From the NCBI GenBank assembly GCA_024036415.1, contig JAMWET010000947.1, positions 1,027,001-1,091,000 of the forward strand: a DNA stretch of 64,000 nt, in the 5' to 3' direction. The DNA comes from Prochilodus magdalenae. Its lineage: Eukaryota > Chordata > Actinopteri > Characiformes > Prochilodontidae. Within the stretch, counting starts at the first letter, position 1, and every line of letters begins with the position of its first letter. The notes beneath the pieces were generated by a model. The model made no database searches and was not told the DNA's origin. It saw only the letters and a program-made list of their open reading frames with translations. Shown here one piece after another: positions 53,350 to 64,000 of this stretch. The translations under genes were made by a program, and so were the position numbers.

Positions 53350-55034
53350 TAAACCGTACCCATGTTACACATTCAGTTTTTATTAGATTTCTCAACATGG
53401 AAAAAAAAGGAAAATGAGACCCAGCAAAAGAAAAGTACAAAAACAAAAAGGTGAGGGGCAATGGGGGGAAAGCACCTTTCTCGCCTTTGGAGATAAATGG
53501 CACAAATAAACACAAAAACAAACATCGCAAAAGAAAACCCTCATCTCAAACAATGGCAAAAATGTTCAGTCTTTTATTTAAAAACTATAAACAGTCACCC
53601 AAAGTAAATTAAGCCAACCTAGAACAGACTGTTAGGTATATGTATATATCGCACACCATACTGACACTGCAGAAATGGTGAAGAGGGGAAGCCCCCGCTT
53701 GGATGCTAACACAACAGGCAGTTATAAATGTTACACGACACACTGTAGGGAGGACAGCCTGGGAAGCAGGGAGCCGGAATGTGGCATGGTATTAAGAATG
53801 AAAAAATAGTACGATAAAATTCCACACTATATTAAGATAGAAAAAAGGTAGGGAGGAAAATATCATATGCACAGAAAGCAAATAACACAGGAGAAAACCT
53901 GTATAAAACTCCATGTATTTAAACCAATTTACAAATACAAAAAGAATTCAGTACGGGCAGAGGGCTCGTACAGTGACGCTTATAGTGGAGGGGGGGTACA
54001 TGTCGGAGGGGGGTGGGGGAGATACCTTCAATATTTGTGTTTTTTTTGTTTTTTTTTGCGCTCTTCTACAAAATAACATGAGATATATTATTTCATACTC
54101 TTTCAGCCAGCAAATGAGTTCTACAAGTTATAATAGTACAAAAATGGAAAAAGGAAAAAAAAAAAGGGGGGGAAGGAAAAACAAAAAATTAAATCACAGT
54201 TCCACAAAAAAACCTGTTCCCCATCCCCTCCCTAAACTTTACAGCATCAGTACCTTTGTAGAATATTTACAGGTTTAAGTACATTCATCCACTGCTGAGT
54301 ATAGAATCACATCTCATACAAGTAACCAGGGATCCAAAAGGAAAAAGAAAAAGGGAAAAAAAAATCTAAAACTACAAGATAATGCTTCTGATACTCCACA
54401 GAGTGAACTCTCCAGTGGCTGCAGCGGCATGAAAGATGATTTTTTTTTTTCTTTTTTACTTTATATTTATTCACAAATATTTACAAGATTTTTTTTTCAT
54501 CATTTAATCATATTGGTATTTATTTCAATAATAAATAAGTGAAAATATAATCGGCTCAAGTAAGAAAACCAAAGCTATCAAGTTCTAAAGAAAAAAACAA
54601 AAAAACAAACAAACAATCTAGCCACACCTCTGTTGCCCCTGCTCCACCCCCTCATCCACCCCTCCCACACCTCCTCCCACCCGATCCGAAGCCCCTGCCC
54701 CTACCACCGTTCCTCCAGGACCAGAAAAATGTGCTCATTCGGTTGGGAGCGGAGAGGCGGCTTGTGTCGGGGTGGGGACGGAGAGGTGGCTCGTTTCGAA
54801 AGAGATGAGCGTGCGCTGGTTTCTGAGTGGCTGGTGGAAGACCCGTGGCAGTTTGTAAGTGAGTGGGGAGTGGGGGGGTGGTGCAGAAATCCCAACGCAC
54901 AGAGAATGGAATGGAGGGAGTGGTGAGAAGGGGGAGGAGAGGCATCGCCCACGGCCACGATCGCCGGCATCTCGTGTGCCAGCAAAGGACGAAATTTCTT
55001 TTTTCCGTTTCAATGTTTTTGGGTTCAGCTGGGC
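53350..55034 (-). other. arid2: arid2 3'UTR
   Basis: Sequence downstream of the arid2 stop on the minus strand, without introns. On that strand AATAAA lies at 53,573-53,578 and 53,379-53,384, so the transcript probably ends near 53,350-53,560. It holds long A/T homopolymer tracts (54,435-54,500), a C-rich block on the mRNA strand (about 53,985-54,020) and a G-rich block (54,636-54,701). Open frames up to 139 codons here (about 54,650-55,070) are UTR, not genes. Confidence 0.65.
54636..54701 (-). promoter_or_regulatory. G-quadruplex cluster in arid2 3'UTR
   Basis: On the minus (mRNA) strand there are eight or more runs of three to five G within 66 nt, for example GGGGCAGGGG and GGGTGGG. Several four-run combinations have loops of 1-9 nt. 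Folding is inferred. Confidence 0.55.
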
Positions 55035-58000
55035 TCAAGCCTGCAGAGAGCGCGCGAGTTCGTAAAGGCATTTAGCGAGTGTGGTGGAAACCTCCATACT
55101 GCTGAGTGCCAGCACAGAGAGGTGGCTCTCATGCCGCTTCACCAACCTGCAAACACACAAGAGAAGACACGATTACCTGATGAGCTTTAAGACACATTTT
55201 AGAACCGGAGGATCCATTTAGAAAAAGCAATCTGCTACAAGGCGATTCGTTATTCTACCACAGATAGAGTTTATAAACCTCAACCGTGATCAAGCGCCCG
55301 GCCTCAGGTCCTTATTGAAAACACAATGTGCAAAGAATGCAGTTCCCCAAATAACTGCATGAACAGCATACAGGTTTTAACAACACTGCACATTAATTCA
55401 GAACTTCTCAAATGTGCATTCTACAACAGTCTCGATTGTCTGGGTCATATTCTGGTACTGAAACTAGCGTTTCACAAGTGCATGCTCAGATCCGACAGGG
55501 CAGCACAACCTCAGAACATTCAGTGATGGTGCATTATCAGTTTCAAAGGACATATCAGCCTCAGCCCCTCCATCATTAGTAAGTGATGTATATATGCCAG
55601 ATTTCATTTAAGGCTCAGAACAGATTACAAGCCTTTTCATAAAGCAGCAAGTCTTGATTTCATAGCCATTAGCTCGTTTAACCTCAACAGGTAATCTTCC
55701 AGCTGTGAAATGTTGAATTAAAAAATCGATTTGAAAACTGCATATCTGATGTTCTAGTGAGGAAGGTGCACAATTCCACGTGAAAAGTCACACTTACTTT
55801 CGTCCACAGTCTGAATACTTGGCGATGTTCTTTAACGTTAAGGCAGCAGTTAATCGAATATGTTTGGTCACTGGTCCCTCTTTATCATCCTACGGAAAGC
55901 AAGGGACAAATATGAGAATCACTTCTGATTCCTTACATTGGTGTCTTGCAGTTACATTAGCGTCACACACACACACACACACACACACAAAGTTGAATGG
56001 TAACTGTAAAGCCTGAACTTACTCATGAAGGGATGGGGAAAATGGTGACACCAACACATCAGATCACACGTTCATTTCTGTTTATTCTAATATTCTAAAG
56101 TTCTGCTGTCCTGATGAACAGCTCTACATATGTTCTCAGATGCTTAATACTTTGTTACTCACAGTGAAGTCCCTGAACACCAGGTTGCGCGAGCCGCGAC
56201 GCAGGGCCATTAGAGCTGCACTGGGGTGATTGACTATAGCTTTCTGCGGCCGGGAAGGAGCTGGACTACCGCCTGGAGGAGGAGACCTAAACACAGCACA
56301 CAAACACACCAGCTGTATTAAATGTCACTGGTCCACACACAGCAAGTATACATATAATAAAAAGAGCACACTCTTGCTGTTAATCATCACAGGCAAATCC
56401 TCACAGGTCAAACAGATCAAAGACCAGAGAAACTGTAATACAGTAAGTAAATGCTAATAGTGTTCATGGTGTACTTTGCAACTGCTTCACAGGACATTGC
56501 TCTTCGTGCCCACCTGCAAACACTAAATTAAATTTTACTGATTGAATGCATCCATATCATGCTTATATAAAGGACAGTGAATTGTACTTTATATACACAC
56601 ATAAGAAAAACAAAAAATAAAAAAGTAAAACAGGCTACTTTAACCTAGCATGTACAAGAGGCCCAAATCTAATTATCTGAAACAGATGTGTTGCAGTGTG
56701 AACAGCAAAAAAGAAGCCCATATATTTTTTGAAGCCCATATTTTGCGATCAAATCAATTTTAAAAAAAAGCTGCAAAAACCACCAGAAAATAAAAAATAG
56801 AATTAAAAAACATTGAACTCTGCATGTACTCTACATCTGTACAAATTTGACAGAAGTGACTGAGCTGCCAGCAAATTGTGAAAAGAAAACGTAACGGTGC
56901 ACATACTTGGAAGTATTGGGATTGCTGCCTTGTGTTTGTTCCTCCAGCTTGAGTCCAGCTAAAAGGGCTTCCCTCGAGCAGTGCTTGTCCTACAGAAAAA
57001 AAAAGCAAACTCAGTTTAAGGGCAGATACATATTCAACATGTAAACACTGTGTAACCCAAGACTACAATGTACTACGGGAGGTAAAGTGTTTAGTCATCA
57101 TGTCTTGCCTGTAGATGCGTGATAAAGGAAAGTCTCTGTCGTGGAAAGGGTTCACAGCCTTCCCACAAACATTGTCCAGGGTACACCTCTTTGCTGCCAT
57201 GCTTCGTAGCCGCATGATAGAACACCTGCGATGGTGTCTCGAACCACCTGAAAGATCAAACAGAGGAAGAGTTAAAACTCTAGCAATCATTCGGTTAAAT
57301 GTCATCAGAGTAAAATCCACGTCAAACCAGTATATAGCATATACAGCTCGAGTGCTGACTAGGTTCACACACACTATATGTAAACACACTAACAGGAACA
57401 GATGACCAGGTAAACTAAATGTGGAGTACTGGAACTTCCATACCGTTTACAGGCTTGCCATAGACATTTGAAGTTCTGCCCAGGTTTGCGTGTGTGTTCT
57501 GGTGGTAGCGCTGCAACTTGAGGGCCCTCAGCTGGAGGAGCTGGACTCTGATTAGCTCCCTGTGCAGACAAAACCACTGGGGGTGGAGACTGCGTTGACA
57601 CAGGCTGTAGCAGAGGGAGGAATAAATAAATAAGAGCAGCAGCTCACTATGCAGTTGTGGGAGGATAAAATGTATTCTTTGCCTCTTTGTGCCAGCCTCC
57701 TAAACGAATGTGTGTTACCGTCAGCGTAATGGTGCAAATAATAGTGTTACCTGTGGTCTACTGCTGACATAGTTACTGGTCATTGTAATTGGTAAGAAGA
57801 TTCATCATTTGCATGATCACCACCCCAATCAATGTTACACTGCATGCATACAAACATCTTTATAAAAAAGCACTGACAGTAAAAATGAAACACTTTGGAG
57901 CAGCTGCACACAAGCCCAAGGTTAAAATACACAGTGCAAGGCTCACCTGGAGCGTACAAACGTCCTCAGATTTGGAGGAGCCATCCAATATCAACGCCCG

Positions 58001-61000
58001 CCCTCAGTAACACACTTCTGGCTGAATGGAAACAAATATCTAGCCTTCCTAGCAGTGTAAAAGCCACACCAAAAGGGAGACCCTATATGCACACTCTTGC
58101 CTTCAGCAGAAACAAAAGACAGGTGTCTAGAAGCTATTGGATGAATCATACAACTGCTGATATTTCAGCTGTTCTTTTATGACCAAATAAAACCATGTGG
58201 GACCAACTAAATCCAACAATCATCTCACATCAAGTATATGCCAAAAACAAAAATTCCATTCAATGTCTTTCTGTACTGGCTCTGCCGTGAGACCACCATC
58301 CAGAAACATCACCACAAACTAGGCTAACACCAGTTTGTTTTGTACCAGAAGTGGCACAGCACAGATGGTAAAACTGAATGTGTGCCGGTAGTTTTATTTT
58401 TAACAACACAAATGAGTGAAAAACAGATCAAAGAGGTTTTGTATATACTTCTAAAAGGCGTGCTGCATCACGGCAAGCAGCAAAAACAAATAAATAAAAA
58501 TGATCAACTGCTACCACTGCTGTTCACATCGAAACCATACTCAAAAGTGGACAGCAAGCAGTCTCGTTTTACACTTCAGGTTTCAAATCACTTAGCTGTG
58601 CTGCCATGGAAAGGGAGATTGGGATACATCTGCCAAGTACCATTCTTCAGAATTTAGAAAGACCAGCAGTTCTTTAAGTTTTTTAATCGACATTCCTAAT
58701 TTCCAACAAACAAACATCGACAGTTGGCTTAGCTAGTGAAACTTACCAAACAGTTTCTGTCTGTAGCTGCTAATTAGTAGTGTTAAAGACATTAGGTGGC
58801 ATCTGGACCCACTGCTCTGTCCCACATGTGCACAAACATTTGTCATGACCGTTCAAATTGCAGTGTGTGGATGGCCCAAGAAAACAAAAAAAAAACAACT
58901 TATTTTTACTAAAATACTTAGCAGGGCAACTTTCTCAAAGGCTGAATCAAACATTTTCATAATTCAACTCTGGGCAGTCCAGGTCTATTCAAAGCTCTCT
59001 CGGTTCATGTACACGTCTTCCCTGGCCTGCACAACCCAACCCTCTGTTAGTTTAAAATAAAGTCATCCTGACATTTCACTTTCTTCATGTAACATTGCAT
59101 TCAGCAGTGAGCACAGCATTACACTCCCTCCTCCATGTTTCACAGTCGAGAATAGGTTTAGGTGTTGCCATACTGTATTTTGTTTTCTTCAAACTCTGGA
59201 CATCAACAAAAAAATTCAACTGCTTATCTGCTCACAGAATATTGAAATGCATTCTGTTGTTCACCACAGGGCTGTGGCATCATCCATGGTATCGGCATAT
59301 GAATACCATTCTTCTACAGCATTTCTCTTATTCAGATCCTGGGCAGTCAGTCACTCTTATTTTCTTTTTTTTAAGATTCTACAGCATGTCTGTACAAACG
59401 ACCAGTGTACAAATCCCCCCTCTTGGAAAAAGCAGCAAAGGGTCTCACTTTCTTCCATTTATACACCTTACTCACGAGTCCAGAACGATGGAGGCCTAAG
59501 CCTTTAGGAAAAACCTTTGAAAGGAGCATTTAAGCTTTAAGTTTTATAAAAGTCTATTATTTAGACTTCGAATTTAGAATCTAGATAGCACAAATAATTC
59601 TCAAATGAGAGCCTTCATCATCCAATACGTCCAGCCAGCAAGTAAGGGCTACCATGTACCTACCGCTATTATGACATCTAGTCTATTGTAGTTCACTTCT
59701 AAGGTGCTATTCAAGTGCCAGCTTCCCAATTCTGTGCATGTGAACTAACAAAGAGCATTAATGGGATATTAACTGCTTCGAATTTAAGAGGAGTGGAATT
59801 AAACAACCCTCAAGTGACAGTATGACCCATCATGCTTTTCAGGATCCTGCCACACACTGCTATGACATTGCCGATATCCAAACTTGGGTCCCAGCAACAG
59901 AACACAACATTCTTAACCTATAGCTCTACTCAGGGGCCGGTTGGCAACAAAGCATTTGAAAGCTTTAGAAATACGGGGTGTAAGAATAATCTGATACAGC
60001 TATATGACGCGACACAGCTTCGATTTTCACAGAAGAATACAGTGTAATTTTTTAGTTAATAGTTTACATTAAATACATAAAAAGAATAAAAGACAGATTA
60101 ATTCTGTATTGTGTTCAAAACCCTGATGGCTAGATAGCAGAACAGAAATCTTCAACCATTATGCTTTCCCTTTCTAAAGTTAACAAGCATGAGGCCAATG
60201 TTAGCAGACCTATGCATGTGTTTACGCTATGACTGCTGGCTTAAAATTCTATTAAAAACCCAACATATATAACAAGATAACCACAATGTATCGCCTCGCT
60301 TACAATATCGCAGTATATGGAATCGTAACCCCTGCATCAGTAAGAGCTACATATCACCAGGTTCCTGCCAATACACAGCCCTAGTAGAAATATGCTGCTA
60401 TATATCCCCAGACAATTCATTATATTTTTAAATTTAGAAATCTTACCGGAGTGGTAGTTTCAGGAAGTGTGGTGGGCACACTGGGTCTCTGCTGCGCTGC
60501 ATTTTCTATTGCTACTTTTGCTACTGTGCTTGGGTCTGCACCTGCCGGGACCGCCACCATTGTAGAACTGTTGCCAGCGTTGTTGGGGTCGCTGATGGTC
60601 ACTATCCGCACACCCATTTTGCTGGGAATTCCAGAGGCTGTTGCGCCCCGATTACAGTCTTCCGCTGGCCTCTTCAGGCCTCTGCTCTCGGACATGCCGT
60701 TGGTGGGCAGCTCTGCTCCAGGGGTGTTCTGTGTGCTGGGTGTAGCTGCAGGGGGTGGTGAGGAGTGGTTGTGAGGTGGGTGCTGCTGCCTCAGGCCTGA
60801 CGTGTCCGAGTTCTGGGTCGCAGGACCATTGGAAATTTCAGCACTGTGACTTGAGCTTTTTGGCCCATTAGCCAGGCGTTCCGCTTGCTCTGCTTTGGCA
60901 GTGCCCTGCTGGGGTGAGAGAGAGTCAGTGAGGGGCAAAGCCCCATGTACTTTCTGAGGCAGAAGCACCTCCCCATTGCCCATATGTTTGGAAGCTTTAT

Positions 61001-63634
61001 GATTTGGAATGTTTTTGCTTGGATGGGCACCAGTTGTGGCATCTCGTTCAAAGTCACAGACACCGTTAACCATGAGCTTTCTGGATTCGGAGGGTGGGCC
61101 TCCTGACGTCTGTTTTGCCGTGCCATCGCTGCCTTGTAAAGTGGGGCCGTTGAGTGCCTGTGTGCCCTGCAGAGCCTCTGGCTGGTTGTTCCCTGAGTGG
61201 TACGGAGGTAGACTTGAGTCAAACTTCCTCCCATTAACCAGCTTGGCCCCAGGTTCATCAACCTCCACAGACTGCCCATTGCTGGCTTTGGTGGAGCCTT
61301 CTGTTACCATGGAGTTTTCCATCACCTCAATCTTACGTTCATGGATGTGGAGCCCCGTGGCGTCCTTTGCCTCCTCCTCCTTTTGGCAGATAATTTTGTC
61401 ACCTCTGAAAGGTGGCACTGGTGTTGTGCAGGTAGCTACTGGGGGTGGCAGGGGTGGGGTCAACTGCAGACCAAGCGTGTTGGGTGATGTGTTGATGGTC
61501 AGACCAGTCTGAGAGACAAGAGAGGATGGTGCCCCCTGGTTGCCTGCAGTAGCATTGGGGAAGCTGGAGTTTGGCACTACTGTGAAGGTGACCTGGTTAC
61601 TAGGTGTAGCCTGTAGAATTGTGGCAGGGTTGGAGGTGGAGAGGATTTGCCCAGGTAGAATAGAGATGGGAACAGTCTGTACAGCACCTGCACCTGGCAT
61701 GGGGCTTTGCACCAGCTGCACACTCAGCTGTGGTGTTTGTGGAGCTCCCTGGTTGCTGTTGGTCACCTGGTACACTACCTGTGGACTAGGAGCCCTGGTG
61801 CTGGCAGGGGGAGGGACCTGAGGGGCTGGGAGAATTAGCTTTCCTCCAGGCGTGGTAGGGCCACGCTTTGGAAGTAGTAACTGTTTGATCAGACTGGACT
61901 CTGTGGAGGTAGTTTGGGCAGAGACCGTGGGAGGGGGTGGTGGAGGTGGAGGTGGTGGAGGAGGAGAGGGGTGAATCTGAAATTGCTGTTGCTGCCGTTT
62001 GACAGACAGCATCTGACCGACAGTGGGAGGTGGGCCCTGACTCTGGACAGGATTTGTGGGAGAAGCCAGCACCTGTGGACTGGGACATGATGGAGACTGA
62101 CCAGGCGATGAAGAGGGTTGAGGCGAAGCTGCAGGCTGCCCTGACAGCTGTATGGTCTGAGCATTTTGCATGCCTGAGGGATTAGCAAGCACTATCTGGT
62201 GAATGGCAGGGGCAAAAGCAGGGTTGGGTTGTGGGTTAGGGCTAACAATGACTAAGCTCTGTTGCTGCTGCTGTTGGTGGTGTGGCTGTGGGTGCGTCTG
62301 TTGGTGCTGCGGATGCTGCAAGGGGGGCTGTGCCTGTGGGGCAGGTTTTGGAGCAATGTTCTGGAAGGTCACACGTGGCCCTTGAGCACTTTGTACACCT
62401 GCTACAGTGAACACTTGCCCTCCTGCCACCAAAGACGTGCAAGGAGCACTCACATACTGTGGAGGTGCTAGCACAACAGTCTCCTGCGGAGTGGCACCTG
62501 GCTGGCCTTGTGGGGCAGGAAGGCGCTGCTGGCCCATGGGAGGGCATGCTCCCTGTACTCTGCCTGTAAATATATGTCCCTGCGGCATCCCCTGCTGGAT
62601 CAATGTGACTGGAGCATGGTGAAGGAGGGGCTGCTGAGGCGTAGAGGCTGTAGGAACAGTGCTATGGTTAGGCGCAGAGGGGGCAGCTTGGGCTGTGGGG
62701 ATTGAGTTCTGGATCATAGCTGTCTTCAGAATATCATTTTGCCGGGGGGACATGGGAGAAGCAGCTGCACATGAAGGTGGTGGAGCTTCTGGGCATGGAG
62801 GAGCTGGAGCTTGTACCGGTGGGTTCACTGGGAGTCGTGGGCCACCCTGTGCTGATGCAGGAGAGTTGGGAACGTGGTGAGGATGAGGGGGTCCATGCAT
62901 GTTGAAGGCAATTGGTGGTGCTGCCTGGCCGGCAGTAAGGCTTGGTGCTGGTGCCCGGACAAACTGCCCACCCACATTAGAGGGCAAGCCTGGCAAACAG
63001 CAGCAGAGAGGGAAGTTAAATAAAACAAAGACTGGCGTATTTTGGAACATGTGAATATAGCACCTAAAGAAAGAATACACATTGGTGGCCTACCTGAGTG
63101 GGCATGTTGTGAAGGCTCAGTTGGAGCCTCGTGTTTGGGCCCTGGTACAGGAATGGCCTGTTGCTGCTGTTGCTGCTGGTAATACAGCTGAACAGGGAGA
63201 GGAATTGCTCTCTTTCGTACACCAACTACGTGGATCTGAGCCTGGCCATTCATCCTAGAGTCCTCCATTCTCTTTACTGTATGATTGGGGAATAATGTCC
63301 TATTTTACACAAAGAGAAAGAGGAAAAAAAAAAAAAAAAGAAATAGCATTTCAGCAGGAGCATGGTTGTCTCATTAAAGGGGAGTTCTGGACAAAGATGT
63401 GATCTGGAACAGGAACTAGCAAAGCATAGTGTTTACCAAATCTTAACTCAGCGATACAGTAATCACACCATGTCATCAAAGTAGTGCAGAAAGACATACC
63501 TCAGGCATTTGTAAAAAGCATTTGAGGTTAGGACACCACCACGTGCTGTCTTGCTGCAGGTCGCCAAGTATTCCGAGTACATCTCGGAGCGAGAGACAGA
63601 GCCCTCTGCATGCACCTCATAATGAGCATTTAAC
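55035..63634 (-). CDS. arid2: AT-rich interactive domain 2 (PBAF subunit BAF200), 3' part
   Basis: A DNA-binding subunit of PBAF (SWI/SNF) chromatin remodellers in the nucleus. In transcript order the exons are 63634-63500, 63299-63094, 62989-60447, 57604-57444, 57247-57109, 56989-56907, 56286-56163, 55889-55798 and 55146-55035. Together they give 3,595 nt, about 1,198 codons, open at the 5' end (the first base completes a codon from an exon beyond 64,000). The first two exons carry the end of the RFX-like winged helix ([35 protein letters not shown]). The 2,543-nt exon encodes the Gln/Pro-rich middle, with poly-Q and a run of 12 prolines plus conserved blocks [32 protein letters not shown] and [15 protein letters not shown]. 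Two C2H2 fingers follow ([17 protein letters not shown]...[13 protein letters not shown]...H). The protein ends [13 protein letters not shown], unlike the longer mammalian tail. One intron (57,108-56,990) is GC-AG. Confidence 0.93.
55964..55989. repeat. (CA)n microsatellite in an arid2 intron
   Basis: About 13 CA units between the exons at 55,798-55,889 and 56,163-56,286. Confidence 0.9.
57605..60446. other. arid2: arid2 intron upstream of the zinc-finger exons
   Basis: A 2.8-kb intron between the large exon and the first zinc-finger exon. It is AT-rich, with a probable degenerate transposon around 59,085-59,500. No other gene was recognised. Confidence 0.5.
59085..59500. mobile_element. Possible degenerate Tc1/mariner-like remnant in arid2 intron
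   Basis: The order CTCCTCCATGTTTCACAGTC, AAAATTCAACTGC and CTGCTCACAGAATATT resembles, in reverse, the catalytic region of a Tc1/mariner-type transposase gene as found in fish. The match is by memory of the nucleotide pattern and no intact protein motif remains. It could be something else. Confidence 0.3.
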
Positions 63635-64000
63635 CTGAAGAGAGCCAACAGAGTTAAAACACAGTCATCATAACTAATGGCATGACATTTGAAACTTCAT
63701 GAACCGTTTTGTTTGTTCACAGTGACTACAACATGAACAACTCAAAAACCTGTGACTTATTTATCTGAGGCTTATCCACCTCCACCCATCTCAAACCTCC
63801 AATCGAGTCTTCTTTTATAACAACTGAACTTACTGCAAGACATTATAAACTTATTTGTAAAACCTAGTCTATGCAAAACTTACTTCATTCAAAGGCCAAT
63901 TTAAAAGTTGTTTGTTTCAGAGGAAACAATGCCTTATGTATTTCCCCTATATTAAAAAGTTACATAAACCAAGAACTGAGAAACGGACAAAAAGAAAAGA
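63635..64000. other. arid2: arid2 intron, upstream side, at window end
   Basis: AT-rich sequence upstream (minus strand) of the first visible arid2 exon, whose acceptor reads CTCTCTTCAG|G. No further exon was found before the end. The ARID-domain exons must lie beyond 64,000. Confidence 0.6.

Noticed and set aside
53985..54020. G-rich plus-strand run as a quadruplex in arid2 mRNA
   Set aside because: The G-runs are on the plus strand, so arid2 mRNA is C-rich here; only a DNA-level or antisense structure is possible.
54652..55071. 139-codon minus-strand frame overlapping the arid2 last exon
   Set aside because: It is a different frame from arid2 and runs into the 3'UTR; proline- and arginine-rich by composition only.
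60451..62880. Plus-strand frames up to 167 codons opposite the large arid2 exon
   Set aside because: Antisense shadows of Pro/Gln/Ser-rich arid2 coding sequence.
62990..63080. Extension of the large arid2 exon to the ATG at 63,080
   Set aside because: GTTTGCCAG|GC at 62,990 is a good acceptor and the phase joins exon 63,094-63,299; the extra codons ([10 protein letters not shown]) are intronic.

Overview
This is eukaryotic, vertebrate DNA, most likely from a teleost fish. It has multi-exon genes with GT-AG introns, CpG-rich first exons, an AT-rich repeat-littered background and several degenerate Tc1/mariner copies. The three genes I can assemble are orthologues of human SLC38A2, SCAF11 and ARID2, neighbours on human 12q. 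The relative order and orientation are as in human: slc38a2 and scaf11 on the same strand, arid2 converging on scaf11. The dispersed repeats look like those abundant in ostariophysan fish (characin, catfish and relatives); that placement is an inference from memory, not from a search.

Layout. Positions 1-16,100 hold no recognisable gene: AT-rich intergenic DNA with a transposon fragment (about 591-850), a three-copy diverged direct repeat (about 7,350-9,270) and two GC-richer islands (about 5,080-5,620 and 14,330-14,780) that are candidate regulatory DNA. From 16,170 to about 25,980 (+) lies slc38a2, a sodium-coupled neutral amino acid transporter. It has a TATA promoter with an adjacent C/EBP-ATF-like amino-acid-response motif, a non-coding exon 1, 15 coding exons (1,503 nt, 500 aa) and a 1.8 kb 3'UTR. 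From 26,000 to 37,300 is a repeat-dominated spacer: a palindromic MITE, a dead Tc1-like element, a 2.3 kb minisatellite of 38/40-bp units, a second dead Tc1-like element on the minus strand, a 21-bp minisatellite and an inverted-repeat transposon with a nested insertion. In mammals SLC38A1 sits in this interval; no trace is visible here.

From about 37,400 to 52,040 (+) is scaf11: a CpG-rich non-coding exon 1, then 14 coding exons (3,672 nt, 1,223 aa) for a RING-finger, acidic, RS-rich, RNA polymerase II CTD-associated splicing factor. From 53,350 to the window end (-) is the 3' two thirds of arid2, the ARID/RFX-like/zinc-finger subunit of PBAF chromatin remodelling complexes. Nine exons are present, from within the RFX-like winged-helix domain to the stop codon; the ARID-containing 5' exons lie beyond 64,000. 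scaf11 and arid2 are tail to tail with roughly 1.3-1.8 kb between their poly(A) signals.

The three genes are not a functional pathway; their linkage is ancient vertebrate synteny. I found no previously undescribed system. The observations most worth checking are the promoter-proximal amino-acid-response motif in slc38a2, the two-flavour minisatellite whose unit resembles a 3' splice site, G-quadruplex motifs on the mRNA strand of both converging 3'UTRs, a GC-AG intron inside the arid2 zinc-finger region, and the three-copy repeat upstream of slc38a2. Exon boundaries were read by eye; all splice phases close without a frameshift.
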